Positions 15,931-24,377 of a stretch of DNA of 57,335 nt are shown piece after piece. The stretch is from Lachnospiraceae bacterium. Lineage in GTDB: Bacteria > Bacillota > Clostridia > Lachnospirales > Lachnospiraceae. Within the stretch, counting starts at the first letter, position 1. Each line of letters starts with the position of its first letter. The DNA lies in NCBI GenBank assembly GCA_024681775.1, contig JAILAF010000045.1, positions 1 through 57,335 on the forward strand. Reading direction: 5' to 3'. A program made the position numbers and the translations under genes. The notes below the pieces were generated by a model that worked only from the letters and a program-made list of their open reading frames with translations, searched no databases and had not been told where the DNA came from.

Positions 15931-17256
15931 ATGAATGAAAATGTGACGATAGAAGAACAAAGCGTACGCCCTGCCCGGAGCGTATGCCTTTTGAACGATT
16001 CCTTCCCGCCCCTCATTGACGGCGTGGCCAATACGGTGATGAACTATGCAAAGGTCATCGAGAGTATGGGCGGCAGAGCCGTGGTGGCTACCCCGGACTG
16101 CCCGGGCGCGGATGACAGCACCAGCCCTTTCCCGGTTGTCCGTTACCCCAGCTTTGATGCCCGGAAAAAGACCGGCTACATGGCCGGCGTTCCTTTTTCC
16201 CCGTCCCTGGCGCAGCGCCTGCAGGAGGAAAAAACGGAGATCCTCCACAGCCACTGCCCTGCCATGTCCACGATCCTGGCAAGGGAGCTGCGGGATACCC
16301 TGAATGTGCCGCTGATCTTTACCTATCATACGAAGTTCGACATTGATATCGCAGACATTACTTCCTCCAAGCTCGTCCAGTGGGAGGCCACCCGCCTGCT
16401 GGTACAGAATGTCACCGCCTGTGACGAGGTGTGGGTGGTGAGCAATGGTGCGGGAGAAAACCTGAAATCCCTGGGCTACGAGGGGGACTACATCGTCATG
16501 AACAACGGTGTGGACATGGAGCGGGGGCGGATCCCGGAGGATCGGGTAAGGGAAGCCCTGAAGGACTACGATATCCCGGAGGGGATCCCTGTCTATCTCT
16601 TTGTGGGACGGATGATGTGGTATAAGGGGCTCTGGATCCTCTTAAATGCCCTGGGACGCATGAAGGCACTGCAATACAGGTTCCGGATGGTCTTTGTGGG
16701 AAGCGGCGCCGATCTGGAGGAGATCAGGGAATATGTGGAGGATCTGGGACTGACGGAGGATGTGATCTTCACCGGCAGCATCCATGACCGGGAGCTCCTG
16801 AAATGCTGGTATTGCCGGTCGGATCTCTTCCTGTTCCCTTCCGTATACGACACCAACGGACTGGTGGTGCGGGAAGCGGCAGCCTGCTCCGTCCCTTCCG
16901 TGCTGGTGAAGGGGAGCTGTGCCGCAGAGGGCGTCACCGACGGCGTCAACGGCTATCTCATCGAGGAAAATGCCGCCTCCATGGCGGAGAAACTGATCGC
17001 CCTGTACCCTTGCGGAGATGCGGTGAAGCAGGTGGGAGAGGGCGCTGCAAGGGATCTGTATCTCTCCTGGCACGATGCTGTCGTGACGGCAAGCGAGCGC
17101 TATGAGATTGTGTTGGACAAATACCGCAGCGGCGGCTATCCCCGGAAGCCGGAATTTTCCAGGGATCTGTATGCAGCGCTGGGTAACTGGATGGACCGTC
17201 TGGGACATGCGGAGAAGCGCATTTCCGAAGTAAAGGAATCGATATGGAACACCTGA
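15931..17256 (+). CDS. GT4-family glycosyltransferase
   Basis: The 441-aa GT-B protein has the N-terminal acceptor half opening with LLNDSFPPLIDGVANTV and HSHCPAMSTILA, and a C-terminal donor half with NNGVD, LFVGRMMWYKGLW near 228, and the E-x7-E type region FPSVYDTNGLVVREAAAC near 315. It resembles glycolipid and capsule mannosyl/glucosyl transferases of the diacylglycerol glucosyltransferase group. GGGGAGAG lies just before the ATG at 15931; an upstream in-frame ATG lacks such a site. Its end overlaps the arginase-like gene by 13 bases, so the two are coupled. Acceptor and sugar are unknown. Confidence 0.88.
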   Translation: MNENVTIEEQSVRPARSVCLLNDSFPPLIDGVANTVMNYAKVIESMGGRAVVATPDCPGADDSTSPFPVVRYPSFDARKKTGYMAGVPFSPSLAQRLQEEKTEILHSHCPAMSTILARELRDTLNVPLIFTYHTKFDIDIADITSSKLVQWEATRLLVQNVTACDEVWVVSNGAGENLKSLGYEGDYIVMNNGVDMERGRIPEDRVREALKDYDIPEGIPVYLFVGRMMWYKGLWILLNALGRMKALQYRFRMVFVGSGADLEEIREYVEDLGLTEDVIFTGSIHDRELLKCWYCRSDLFLFPSVYDTNGLVVREAAACSVPSVLVKGSCAAEGVTDGVNGYLIEENAASMAEKLIALYPCGDAVKQVGEGAARDLYLSWHDAVVTASERYEIVLDKYRSGGYPRKPEFSRDLYAALGNWMDRLGHAEKRISEVKESIWNT

Positions 17257-18104
17257 TCTTTGACCTGACGGGATCATATGACGCAGATGTCATGAAACGG
17301 TTTCTGGGGGAAGGCGCTGACAGGATCGATCTGCAGGATGCGCCCGGAACGAACCTCTACTGTGATGATGCGGCGCGGGAACGCCTGTCAAAGCTGATCA
17401 CGGCGCGGGATCCTTACGGGATCCGTTTCCTGGATTCCGGCAATACCCACTACCTGTCAGCGCTCCTTGCCGAGCAGGTGGCGGAGGACTTCTGCCTGGT
17501 GCTTTTTGACCACCACACGGACTGCAAGGCGGCGATGTTTGACATGCTCAGTTGCGGCTCCTGGGTGCGGACCGTGCAAAAAGAGAATCCCCATTGCAGA
17601 CAGACGCTCCTCATCGGGCCGCCAAAAAGCGCCTTCCGGGAGCTGGAGGAATTCCTCGGAGAGCGCGGTGAAACGCTGCCGGAGGGGACGGTCTGCATCA
17701 CGGAAGAGGACTTGCTGGCGAAGGGAGCGGAAGCCGTGGCAGAAGCGGCGGCGCAGATCAGATATCCTATTTATCTTTCGGTGGACAAGGACATCCTATC
17801 CGCGGATACGGTCCGGACCAACTGGGACCAGGGGCAGATTTCCTTCCCGCTGCTGCTGCAGTGCCTGCAGGCGCTAAGCTGCGGCTTCCCGGCAGAGACC
17901 GGGAAGGGCGCGGTGGAGCAGGAGGCGGAACGTGTGATGCCGGAGAAGGCACCGGATTTGACTTCCGGCGGTGCGGCCCGCCACAGGCTGCTGGCCCTGG
18001 ACATCTGCGGGCTTCTCCCTGTGCGGGAAGGTGCAGGCTTTTATGAGGAGGAAGGATGCGAAACGGACCGGAAGATCGCGGAGCTGTTTTTGCATGGTAT
18101 TTGA
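17244..18104 (+). CDS. arginase-fold (ureohydrolase-like) protein of unknown substrate
   Basis: The 286-aa protein keeps the ureohydrolase metal ligands: a His in the DSGNTHYLSALL segment near residue 67 (in place of GGDH), D-x-H-x-D in VLFDHHTDC near 89-94, and D-x-D in LSVDKDILS near 179. The bases of the substrate pocket differ from arginase and agmatinase: the usual DP after D-x-D is missing and is replaced by ADTVRTNWDQG. So a two-metal hydrolase is likely but arginine is not clearly the substrate. It overlaps the GT4 gene by 13 bases and ends at a perfect terminator. Confidence 0.78.
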   Translation: MEHLIFDLTGSYDADVMKRFLGEGADRIDLQDAPGTNLYCDDAARERLSKLITARDPYGIRFLDSGNTHYLSALLAEQVAEDFCLVLFDHHTDCKAAMFDMLSCGSWVRTVQKENPHCRQTLLIGPPKSAFRELEEFLGERGETLPEGTVCITEEDLLAKGAEAVAEAAAQIRYPIYLSVDKDILSADTVRTNWDQGQISFPLLLQCLQALSCGFPAETGKGAVEQEAERVMPEKAPDLTSGGAARHRLLALDICGLLPVREGAGFYEEEGCETDRKIAELFLHGI

Positions 18105-18145
18105 CAAAAAACGGACCGATTGGATTTCCAATCGGTCCGTCTTTT
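18105..18145. terminator. bidirectional terminator
   Basis: A perfect 14-bp stem, ACGGACCGATTGGA/TCCAATCGGTCCGT, with a 2-base gap is flanked by AAAAAA and CTTTTAT. It separates convergent genes. Confidence 0.93.
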
Positions 18146-18165
18146 ATATTGCTGTGACGTTTCTG

Positions 18166-19587
18166 TCAGTTTTTCGCTTTTTCTTTCTTTTCTCCCACAA
18201 GGAGGAGCTTCAGGCCCTGGGTGACCTTGATGGGATTGCCCTTGTAGAGGCTCATCATGTGATAAGCTCTGCCGGACACCACTACCAGGAAAAGGCTGAG
18301 GGCCACCGTCAGGAAGAGCCCCAGCAGGCTCACCCACACGGGGGAGGAGCCCAGGATCGCACATCCCGGCGCTACCAGAACGGCAGTGAAGGGGAAGAGC
18401 TGCATCCAGACGGGCGTGCTCTCTGCGCTCATGCCGCCTCCCAGCAGGACCAGGAAGAAACTGACCAGGAGCACCATGACGAAGGTGGAACTGGCGGTAT
18501 TCAGCTCCTCTCTGGTCTGGGCAAAGGAGCCGCAGATGGCGGAGAGGGAACAGTACAGGAGAAAGCCTGCCAGCAGGAACAAAAGCGCAATGACGAAGCC
18601 GCCGGGAGCGAACATGGAAGTCCCCACGGAGACGGTCTCGGTGCCGGTGGCATAGGCATCACCCACATTGGAGCCCACCAGAGAGAAGAGGTTGATGAGC
18701 GGGGCGGGGTTGATGATCAGGGCCACCACGGTACCGACGATCAGGCCCACGGTACCGCAGAAGATCCAGCAGAAGAGCTGCAGGAAAGCGGCCAGCACGA
18801 TGGCCAGGAGCTTGCCCATCACCATGGACTGGGGCTTTACGCTGACCAGCATGGTATCCATGAGTTTGGAAGCCTTTTCCAGCACCACGCTCTGGGCGAC
18901 GCCGTTGGCGTAGAGCATCACCAGGAAATACATAAGCATGATAAAGACGTAGGGGATGGCAAAGCTTAAGCCCCGTACCAGATCGGCCTGCTTTTGCTGG
19001 GCTTGTGCCTCTCTGTCCTCACCGCCGGAGAGGTAGTCACTGACGGTGTAGCTCTCGGAGGTGACGGAGGCCATGATCTCGGTGCTCTGGGCCATGATGT
19101 CCACATCCTTCAGCAGCAGGGAGGAAAGGGCAGTCCTGTGCTTTTCCAGGAAGGAAGTGAATTTCCTGGCATTGGAATTGGAGAGCCCGGATTCCTCCGG
19201 CACGATGACGGAGAGCAGGGGGCGATCCTCTTCCAGGGTGATGTGAAGGCACAGCGCCGAAAGTTTTCCGGCATTGATGGTATCCAGGGCATCCTCCACG
19301 GAGGGGGAGGGGATGTACTCCAGGGTGTCATAGTTTTCCACCCCCAGGAGATTTAATTCGTTCAGATCCCCTGCAGCCCCGGTCTCATCCACCACATAGA
19401 TGGCTGTCGCACCGCTGGGCTTGATGGAATCTCCGCGCTTGATCTCCCAGAGCTCCTTGCCCGGCAAGAGCAGGGCAGGAAGCAGGAAAAGGGCCAGCGC
19501 CAGGAAAATCGTTGTGTATTTGTATCCTTTTCCGCTGACCTGATTGTGGAAGGTGAAGCGGAAGACGGTTCCGAAATGTTCAAACAT
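18166..19587 (-). CDS. ABC-2-type transporter permease, NatB-like (second subunit)
   Basis: The 473-aa protein has one N-terminal membrane helix (about 24-44), a large extracytoplasmic domain to about residue 225 and then five to six helices, the layout of NatB/YhaP-type ABC-2 exporters. The conserved segment LEKASKLMDTMLVSVKPQSMVMGKLLAI near 245 is the coupling-helix region of the family. It overlaps the upstream permease by 8 bases and completes an operon of ATPase, permease and permease. The substrate is unknown (Na+ in NatAB, peptides or drugs in relatives). Confidence 0.88.
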   Translation of the reverse strand: MFEHFGTVFRFTFHNQVSGKGYKYTTIFLALALFLLPALLLPGKELWEIKRGDSIKPSGATAIYVVDETGAAGDLNELNLLGVENYDTLEYIPSPSVEDALDTINAGKLSALCLHITLEEDRPLLSVIVPEESGLSNSNARKFTSFLEKHRTALSSLLLKDVDIMAQSTEIMASVTSESYTVSDYLSGGEDREAQAQQKQADLVRGLSFAIPYVFIMLMYFLVMLYANGVAQSVVLEKASKLMDTMLVSVKPQSMVMGKLLAIVLAAFLQLFCWIFCGTVGLIVGTVVALIINPAPLINLFSLVGSNVGDAYATGTETVSVGTSMFAPGGFVIALLFLLAGFLLYCSLSAICGSFAQTREELNTASSTFVMVLLVSFFLVLLGGGMSAESTPVWMQLFPFTAVLVAPGCAILGSSPVWVSLLGLFLTVALSLFLVVVSGRAYHMMSLYKGNPIKVTQGLKLLLVGEKKEKAKN

Positions 19588-20941
19588 GTGCAGCCTCCTT
19601 TTCTTTCTTCGGGAAGGCCATCCGGAAGATCGTTTTGAGGGGAACCCGTGCGCCGTCGTTCATGGCCAGTCTGCGGTAGGTGCGGGCGCAGATCAGGGAC
19701 AGGAACAGCAGGGTTGCCACATTGATGAGGAAGAACAGGAGAAAGACCGGCAGTGCGATCCTTCCGCCCATAAACATCACGGGTGCGATGTAGGTGGAGA
19801 GAAAGGGCACCAGGCTTAAGGCGATGCATGCGGTCTGGTCCGTGATGGTGGGTGCCAGGATGGCCAGGATGTAGCCGCCCATGCTCAGGAACATGATGGG
19901 GCTCAGGGCGTGCTGGGAATCCTCCGGATTGGAGCAGGCGCTTCCGGCGATGCCGGCTGCCACAGCGTAAAGCATGTAGGCGAGAACAAAGGCCAGCACG
20001 ATGATCACCAGATTGACGGGCTTCATGATCAGGGAAAAATCAAAGATCTCGGACACATTGACGCCGGTGCCCGTTCTTCCCATGATCGCACTGACAACCT
20101 TAGATGAGATCATTGCTCCGCCGCCGCCGAAGATCAGCACGGCAAAAACATAGCACATCATGGCCAGGATCTTACCCAGCACCAGGGAAAGGGGATCCAC
20201 ACTGGTGATGAGCATGTCCACCAGGCGGGAGCTTTTTTCCTCCACCAGGGAACTGATGATAAAGGAAGTGCTTAAGGACACCAGGATCATAAGGGCCACG
20301 GAAAACAGCATGGCAGTGCCGAAGAGCTCATCGCTGGTGACACCCAGCTCACCCACCCGGTATTTTTCCTCCGAGATGGGAGATGCCACGGAGACGCCGC
20401 CGGTGATGCCGCCGATGGCGGCCTTGCTGAGATTCAGGGATTCATAGCGCAGGACGGAATAATCTTCCGCAAAGGAATCCCGCAGACTTTCCTGTTCGTT
20501 TGCCGTGATATCGCTCTCGTCGGAAACGATGCCGCTGATCTCATAGACGGGCAGGGGGCCGGAATCATTGCGGCTTGCCACCAGCAGCACCTCTTTGTCC
20601 GTGAGGCCGGACAGGGCGGCATCCTTCTCTTCCGGTGTCAAAAAGACCAGGGGAAGCGTGCCCAGGAGCGCATTCTCTTTCAGATCCTCCGCAGTAACGG
20701 GGATGTCCGTTTCGTTGCAGATCAGTACCCGCTCCGCAGCCAGGCCGTCCGCGTCCACGCTCACCTCGAAGGAGCTGGAGGCGGCGTTCGCCCCTGCCAG
20801 ACCGGAGACGTTGGAGATGACGGGCATCAGAATGAGCATGACGATCATGCCGATGAAGGAGGAACGGTAGCGTTTGTCTTTGAAGGTCTCCCGCAGGGTA
20901 AAGGAAAATACCTCGCGGAGTCCGTTAAACCTGATCTTCAT
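19580..20941 (-). CDS. ABC-2-type transporter permease, NatB-like (first subunit)
   Basis: The 453-aa protein has the same layout as its downstream neighbour: an N-terminal helix (about 27-47), an extracytoplasmic domain to about 215, then helices, with the family segment LVEEKSSRLVDMLITSVDPLSLVLGKILAM near 235. The two permeases are paralogues and presumably form a heterodimer with two copies of the ATPase. The gene overlaps the ATPase gene by 17 bases. Confidence 0.88.
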   Translation of the reverse strand: MKIRFNGLREVFSFTLRETFKDKRYRSSFIGMIVMLILMPVISNVSGLAGANAASSSFEVSVDADGLAAERVLICNETDIPVTAEDLKENALLGTLPLVFLTPEEKDAALSGLTDKEVLLVASRNDSGPLPVYEISGIVSDESDITANEQESLRDSFAEDYSVLRYESLNLSKAAIGGITGGVSVASPISEEKYRVGELGVTSDELFGTAMLFSVALMILVSLSTSFIISSLVEEKSSRLVDMLITSVDPLSLVLGKILAMMCYVFAVLIFGGGGAMISSKVVSAIMGRTGTGVNVSEIFDFSLIMKPVNLVIIVLAFVLAYMLYAVAAGIAGSACSNPEDSQHALSPIMFLSMGGYILAILAPTITDQTACIALSLVPFLSTYIAPVMFMGGRIALPVFLLFFLINVATLLFLSLICARTYRRLAMNDGARVPLKTIFRMAFPKKEKEAAHV

Positions 20942-21986
20942 TGTCTGCGCCCACCTCCTTCACAAAGATCTCATGCAGGGAAGGCTCCCGGAGATCAAAG
21001 CGCACCACGCAGATCCGATTGTCCACCAGGAGTTTGAGCAGATCCAGCGCCTGATCCTGCCCGGTGACACGGATGTCATACTCGTGCTCTTTTTCGTTTA
21101 AAATGGTCACGCCTGCCTGCCTTGCGTAGGCGGAGATATCCTCCTCTGTCTTCAGGCTCAGGTTGATGCGGCCGTAGCTCTTCTTGATCTCGTTTAAGTT
21201 CCCGGAGACCACGGCCCGGGATCTGTGGAGAATGGTGATATCGGTGCAGAATTCCTCCACGGCGGGCATCTGGTGGCTGGACATGATGATGGTCTTGCCG
21301 GCATCGATCTGCTCGTGGATGACACTGCGCAGGATGTCGGAATTCACCGGATCCAGGCCGGAGAAGGGCTCATCCAGGATGAGAAGCTCCGGATCGGAGA
21401 TCATGGCGATCATGAACTGGATCTTCTGCTGGTTGCCCTTGGAGAGCTGATCCGGGGTCCTGGGCTTTTCCTTTTTCACGGGAGTTTTGGCGGTGCGGGG
21501 CGTGCTGATCACGCGGACGGCGGAACCGCCCGTATGGAAGCCGAAGGCCTGATTCGATGCGGGAGCTGCCCCTTCCGCATTGGCTGTCCCTTCCGCAGTG
21601 GCTGCTTTTCCGGGGAAGATGTACTCTTCCACGTTCAGGCGCTCTGCCCAGTAACGGATGCGCTGCTCGGTCACTTCATCGGACACGCCCCGGAGCTTTG
21701 CAAAGTAGCGGAGCTGGTCGATGATGGGGTATTTGGGATAGAGGCCGCGCTCCTCCGCAAGGTACCCGATGTTGCAGGTGGTGAAGCTGAGGGGTTTATC
21801 GTTCCAGAGGACCTCGCCGCTGTCCTTTTCCAGCATATCCAGCATCATGCGGATGGTGGTGGTCTTGCCGGCACCGTTGGTGCCCAGCAGGGCATAGACG
21901 CCGGGGCCGTTCATCTGGAAGCTGATGTGGTCCACCACGGTCTTCTCCCCGTATTTCTTACTCAGATCTCTGACAATCAGACTCAT
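20925..21986 (-). CDS. NatA-like ABC ATPase with a low-complexity insertion
   Basis: The 353-aa ATPase has Walker A GTNGAGKTTT near residue 37, signature QLSKGNQQKIQF, Walker B LLILDEPFSGLDP and H-loop SSHQMPAV. Between the helical domain (ends near VEEYIFPG, residue 138) and the signature (near 195) it carries about 50 extra residues rich in Ala, Gly, Thr, Pro and Lys. Relatives usually have only 5-10 residues there, which explains why it is longer than the usual 300. TAAGGAGGG precedes the start. It heads an operon with two permeases. Whether the insertion is a flexible loop or a docking site is not known. Confidence 0.9.
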   Translation of the reverse strand: MSLIVRDLSKKYGEKTVVDHISFQMNGPGVYALLGTNGAGKTTTIRMMLDMLEKDSGEVLWNDKPLSFTTCNIGYLAEERGLYPKYPIIDQLRYFAKLRGVSDEVTEQRIRYWAERLNVEEYIFPGKAATAEGTANAEGAAPASNQAFGFHTGGSAVRVISTPRTAKTPVKKEKPRTPDQLSKGNQQKIQFMIAMISDPELLILDEPFSGLDPVNSDILRSVIHEQIDAGKTIIMSSHQMPAVEEFCTDITILHRSRAVVSGNLNEIKKSYGRINLSLKTEEDISAYARQAGVTILNEKEHEYDIRVTGQDQALDLLKLLVDNRICVVRFDLREPSLHEIFVKEVGADNEDQV

Positions 21987-22005
21987 GATCCCTCCTTAAA
22001 AAACG

Positions 22006-22019
22006 TGACATACTTGTCA
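22006..22019. promoter_or_regulatory. inverted repeat in ABC operon leader
   Basis: TGACA and TGTCA arms spaced by 4 bases, 20 bases before the ATPase start and close to its ribosome binding site. Possible regulator site; no known family assigned. Confidence 0.35.
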
Positions 22020-22030
22020 TGCGAGACGCG

Positions 22031-22045
22031 GTTTCCATAGGAAAC
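22031..22045. promoter_or_regulatory. palindrome in ABC operon leader
   Basis: GTTTCC-ATA-GGAAAC, a perfect 6-bp-arm palindrome about 25-40 bases downstream of the predicted transcription start of the NatA-like operon. A single half-site GTTTCCA recurs at 22089-22095, by the promoter. It looks like an operator for an unidentified repressor. Confidence 0.45.
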
Positions 22046-22077
22046 TCATGTCAGCGTCGCTTTCACAAACTGGAACT

Positions 22078-22106
22078 ACTATAGCATAGTTTCCATTTGC
22101 GGACAA
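22078..22106 (-). promoter_or_regulatory. promoter of the NatA-like ABC operon
   Basis: On the minus strand TTGTCC and TATAGT are 17 bases apart, and TG one base upstream of TATAGT makes an extended -10. Confidence 0.6.
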
Positions 22107-22119
22107 GGACGCGGCATTG

Positions 22120-22128
22120 TGTTATACT
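22120..22128 (+). promoter_or_regulatory. extended -10 promoter of the rsmF-like operon
   Basis: TGTTATACT reads to the right 55 bases before the methyltransferase gene. No strong -35 box is visible. Confidence 0.5.
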
Positions 22129-22182
22129 TGTAAATTAGAGTATTTGCAGGCACCTGCCACGCAGGGCCTTTGAGGAGATCCC

Positions 22183-23607
22183 ATGGAACTGCCCGTATCC
22201 TATACCAACCGAATGAAGGAACTGCTGGGAGAGGAGTTCCCGGCTTTCCTGGAAAGCTTTTCCGCGGAGGCCTTGCACGGCCTGCGGACCAGGGGTGCCA
22301 CTCCGGAGGAACTGTTCCCGGATTGGCCCGATGGACTTAGGCCCGTGCCCTGGGCGAAACGTGGGTATTTTTATCCGGAAGAACTGCAGCCCGGGAAGCG
22401 CCCCCTGCACGAAGCGGGAGCCTACTATATTCAGGAACCCAGCGCGCAGGCAACCGCCACATTGCTGGATCCCCGCCCGGGAGAGCGGGTGCTGGATCTG
22501 TGCGCCGCGCCGGGGGGCAAGACCACCCAGATCGCAGCGGCGATGGAGGGCCGGGGGATCCTGATCAGCAATGAGATCCATCCCGGGCGCGCAGGCATTC
22601 TCTCCGAAAATGTGGAGCGCATGGGCTATGACAATGTGATCGTAACGAATGAATCCCCTGCAAGGCTGGCGGAGCGCTTTCCCCTTTCCTTTGACCGCAT
22701 CTGTGTGGATGCCCCCTGCAGCGGGGAAGGGATGTTCCGAAAGAACCCGGAGGCGGTGAAGGAATGGTCGCAGGAAGCGGTGTATGCCTGTGCCGCCAGG
22801 CAGGAGGAGATCCTGGAGGAGGCCGCAAAAATGCTGCGGCCCGGGGGATTCCTCGTGTATTCCACCTGCACCTTTGCCCCCGAGGAGGATGAAGGCGTCA
22901 TCGGTTCTTTTTTGAAAAACCACCCGGATTTCGAGGCGGGGGACAGCACCGCAGTCAAGGAAGCACTGCGGCAGTGCGCCGCCGGAGCGCCCGAAGATGC
23001 CTTTGACGGCCGCCCTGCCTGGGGGGACGGGAATCCCGACCTGGCAAAGGGCGTCCGGATCTGGCCCCATCATCTGCCCGGGGAGGGGCATTTTGCCTTC
23101 CTCCTGCACCGCACCGGAGACGCACCGGCGCAGGAGGGCGTCCTGCAGACGGGTTGCGATCCCCGCCTTTTGAAGGATTATGTGGAATTCGCCCGGCAGA
23201 CCTTTGCGCCGGAAAGCCCCCTTGCGGTGGAGGCGGAGCGCCTGTCCCGCGGCGGGAAGCAGGCGGAGGGGTATGTGCTCTTCGGAGAACGGCTCTGCCG
23301 GATCCCGGCGGGGACGCCGGAGCTGCGGGGCCTTAAGGTGCTACGCCCCGGGCTGGTGCTGGGGAGCTTTAAGAAAGGGCGGTTTGAGCCGGATCACGCT
23401 CTTTCCCATGCACTTCGGCCGGAGGGTGTGCGGCGGAGCGTTTCTCTCTCCGACGAGGATGCGGCCCGTTTCCTGACGGGATTGACCTTCCCTGCGGCGG
23501 GGGAAAGCGGCTGGACCCTGGTCTGCGACGGAGCTGCGCCCCTGGGCTGGGGGAAGGCTGCGGGCGGGACCCTGAAAAATCATTACCCCAGAGGACTCAG
23601 AAAATGA
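22183..23607 (+). CDS. RsmB/NOP-family rRNA (cytosine-C5) methyltransferase, RsmF-like
   Basis: The 474-aa SAM-dependent enzyme methylates cytosine in rRNA. It has an N-terminal RsmF-like domain, the SAM loop LDLCAAPGGKTTQIAA near residue 105, motif IV DAPCSGEGMFRKNP near 175 and motif VI YSTCTFAPEEDE near 225, which hold the two conserved Cys of the NOP2/Sun mechanism, followed by a C-terminal PUA-like extension to residue 474. GAGGAG precedes the start. Its stop overlaps the start of the pseudouridine synthase gene (ATGA), so two RNA modification enzymes are made from one message. Confidence 0.92.
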   Translation: MELPVSYTNRMKELLGEEFPAFLESFSAEALHGLRTRGATPEELFPDWPDGLRPVPWAKRGYFYPEELQPGKRPLHEAGAYYIQEPSAQATATLLDPRPGERVLDLCAAPGGKTTQIAAAMEGRGILISNEIHPGRAGILSENVERMGYDNVIVTNESPARLAERFPLSFDRICVDAPCSGEGMFRKNPEAVKEWSQEAVYACAARQEEILEEAAKMLRPGGFLVYSTCTFAPEEDEGVIGSFLKNHPDFEAGDSTAVKEALRQCAAGAPEDAFDGRPAWGDGNPDLAKGVRIWPHHLPGEGHFAFLLHRTGDAPAQEGVLQTGCDPRLLKDYVEFARQTFAPESPLAVEAERLSRGGKQAEGYVLFGERLCRIPAGTPELRGLKVLRPGLVLGSFKKGRFEPDHALSHALRPEGVRRSVSLSDEDAARFLTGLTFPAAGESGWTLVCDGAAPLGWGKAAGGTLKNHYPRGLRK

Positions 23608-24377
23608 TGCGGATTCAGATCCTGTATGAGGACAGGGAAAAGGTGATCCTCTATAAGCCCGCGGGACTGGCGACCCAGAGTGCGAAGGTGACGCAGCCGG
23701 ATGCGGTGAGCGAGCTGAAAAACCACCTGAAGGGTGGCTATGTGGGGGTGGTCCACAGACTGGACCAGCCGGTGGAGGGCCTGCTGCTTTTTGCCAAGAC
23801 CCCCGCTGCGGCAAAGCGGTACTCCGGCGCCCTGCAGGAGGGCACACTGAACAAGGAATACCTGGCGGTCTGTTGCGGGAGTCCGGAAGGCTGGCGTGCA
23901 GCGGGAGGCACGGGCAGTGCGAGCAATGCCGGCGACGAAACCGCTGCGGGAGACGCCTTCACGCGAGGCCATACACTGGTGGAGCCTGCCGGGGGCGGCT
24001 ACCGCCTGACCACCTGTCTGAAAAAGGAAAGCGGCAAAGGGGGAGCAGTGGCGGTGGCCACCACCGCGGAGGACCCGGAAGGAAAGAGATGCGTGCTGGA
24101 GATCAGGGCCTTGCAGCACAGAGAAGACTGCGCGCTGCTGCGAGTAACGCTTCTGACAGGCCGTTTTCACCAGATCAGAGCACAGCTCTCGGATGCGGGA
24201 ATCCCGCTCCTGGGAGATGAGAAGTACGGAAGCCCGGAGAGCAGGGAGACGTCCGCAAAATACGGCGTCCGCACCGTGGCCCTCTGCGCGGACAGACTGA
24301 CGGTTCCCGGAAAAGGCGGGGAGCCGGAAAGAGAGATTGAGATCAAACCGAATGGAACATCTTTCGCAATCTTTTAA
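23604..24377 (+). CDS. RluA-family RNA pseudouridine synthase
   Basis: The 257-aa protein has the catalytic motif VHRLDQPVEGLLLFAK near residue 50 with the essential Asp, the KEYLAVC segment near 90 and the RFHQIRAQLSDAGIPLLGDEKYG block near 190 common to RluA/RsuA synthases. It has no S4 domain. Between 100 and 145 the chain is Ala/Gly/Thr-rich and longer than usual. It is coupled to the rRNA methyltransferase upstream through a 4-base overlap, and the polymer ligase-like gene begins inside its last codons. The exact uridine target cannot be read from sequence. Confidence 0.9.
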   Translation: MMRIQILYEDREKVILYKPAGLATQSAKVTQPDAVSELKNHLKGGYVGVVHRLDQPVEGLLLFAKTPAAAKRYSGALQEGTLNKEYLAVCCGSPEGWRAAGGTGSASNAGDETAAGDAFTRGHTLVEPAGGGYRLTTCLKKESGKGGAVAVATTAEDPEGKRCVLEIRALQHREDCALLRVTLLTGRFHQIRAQLSDAGIPLLGDEKYGSPESRETSAKYGVRTVALCADRLTVPGKGGEPEREIEIKPNGTSFAIF

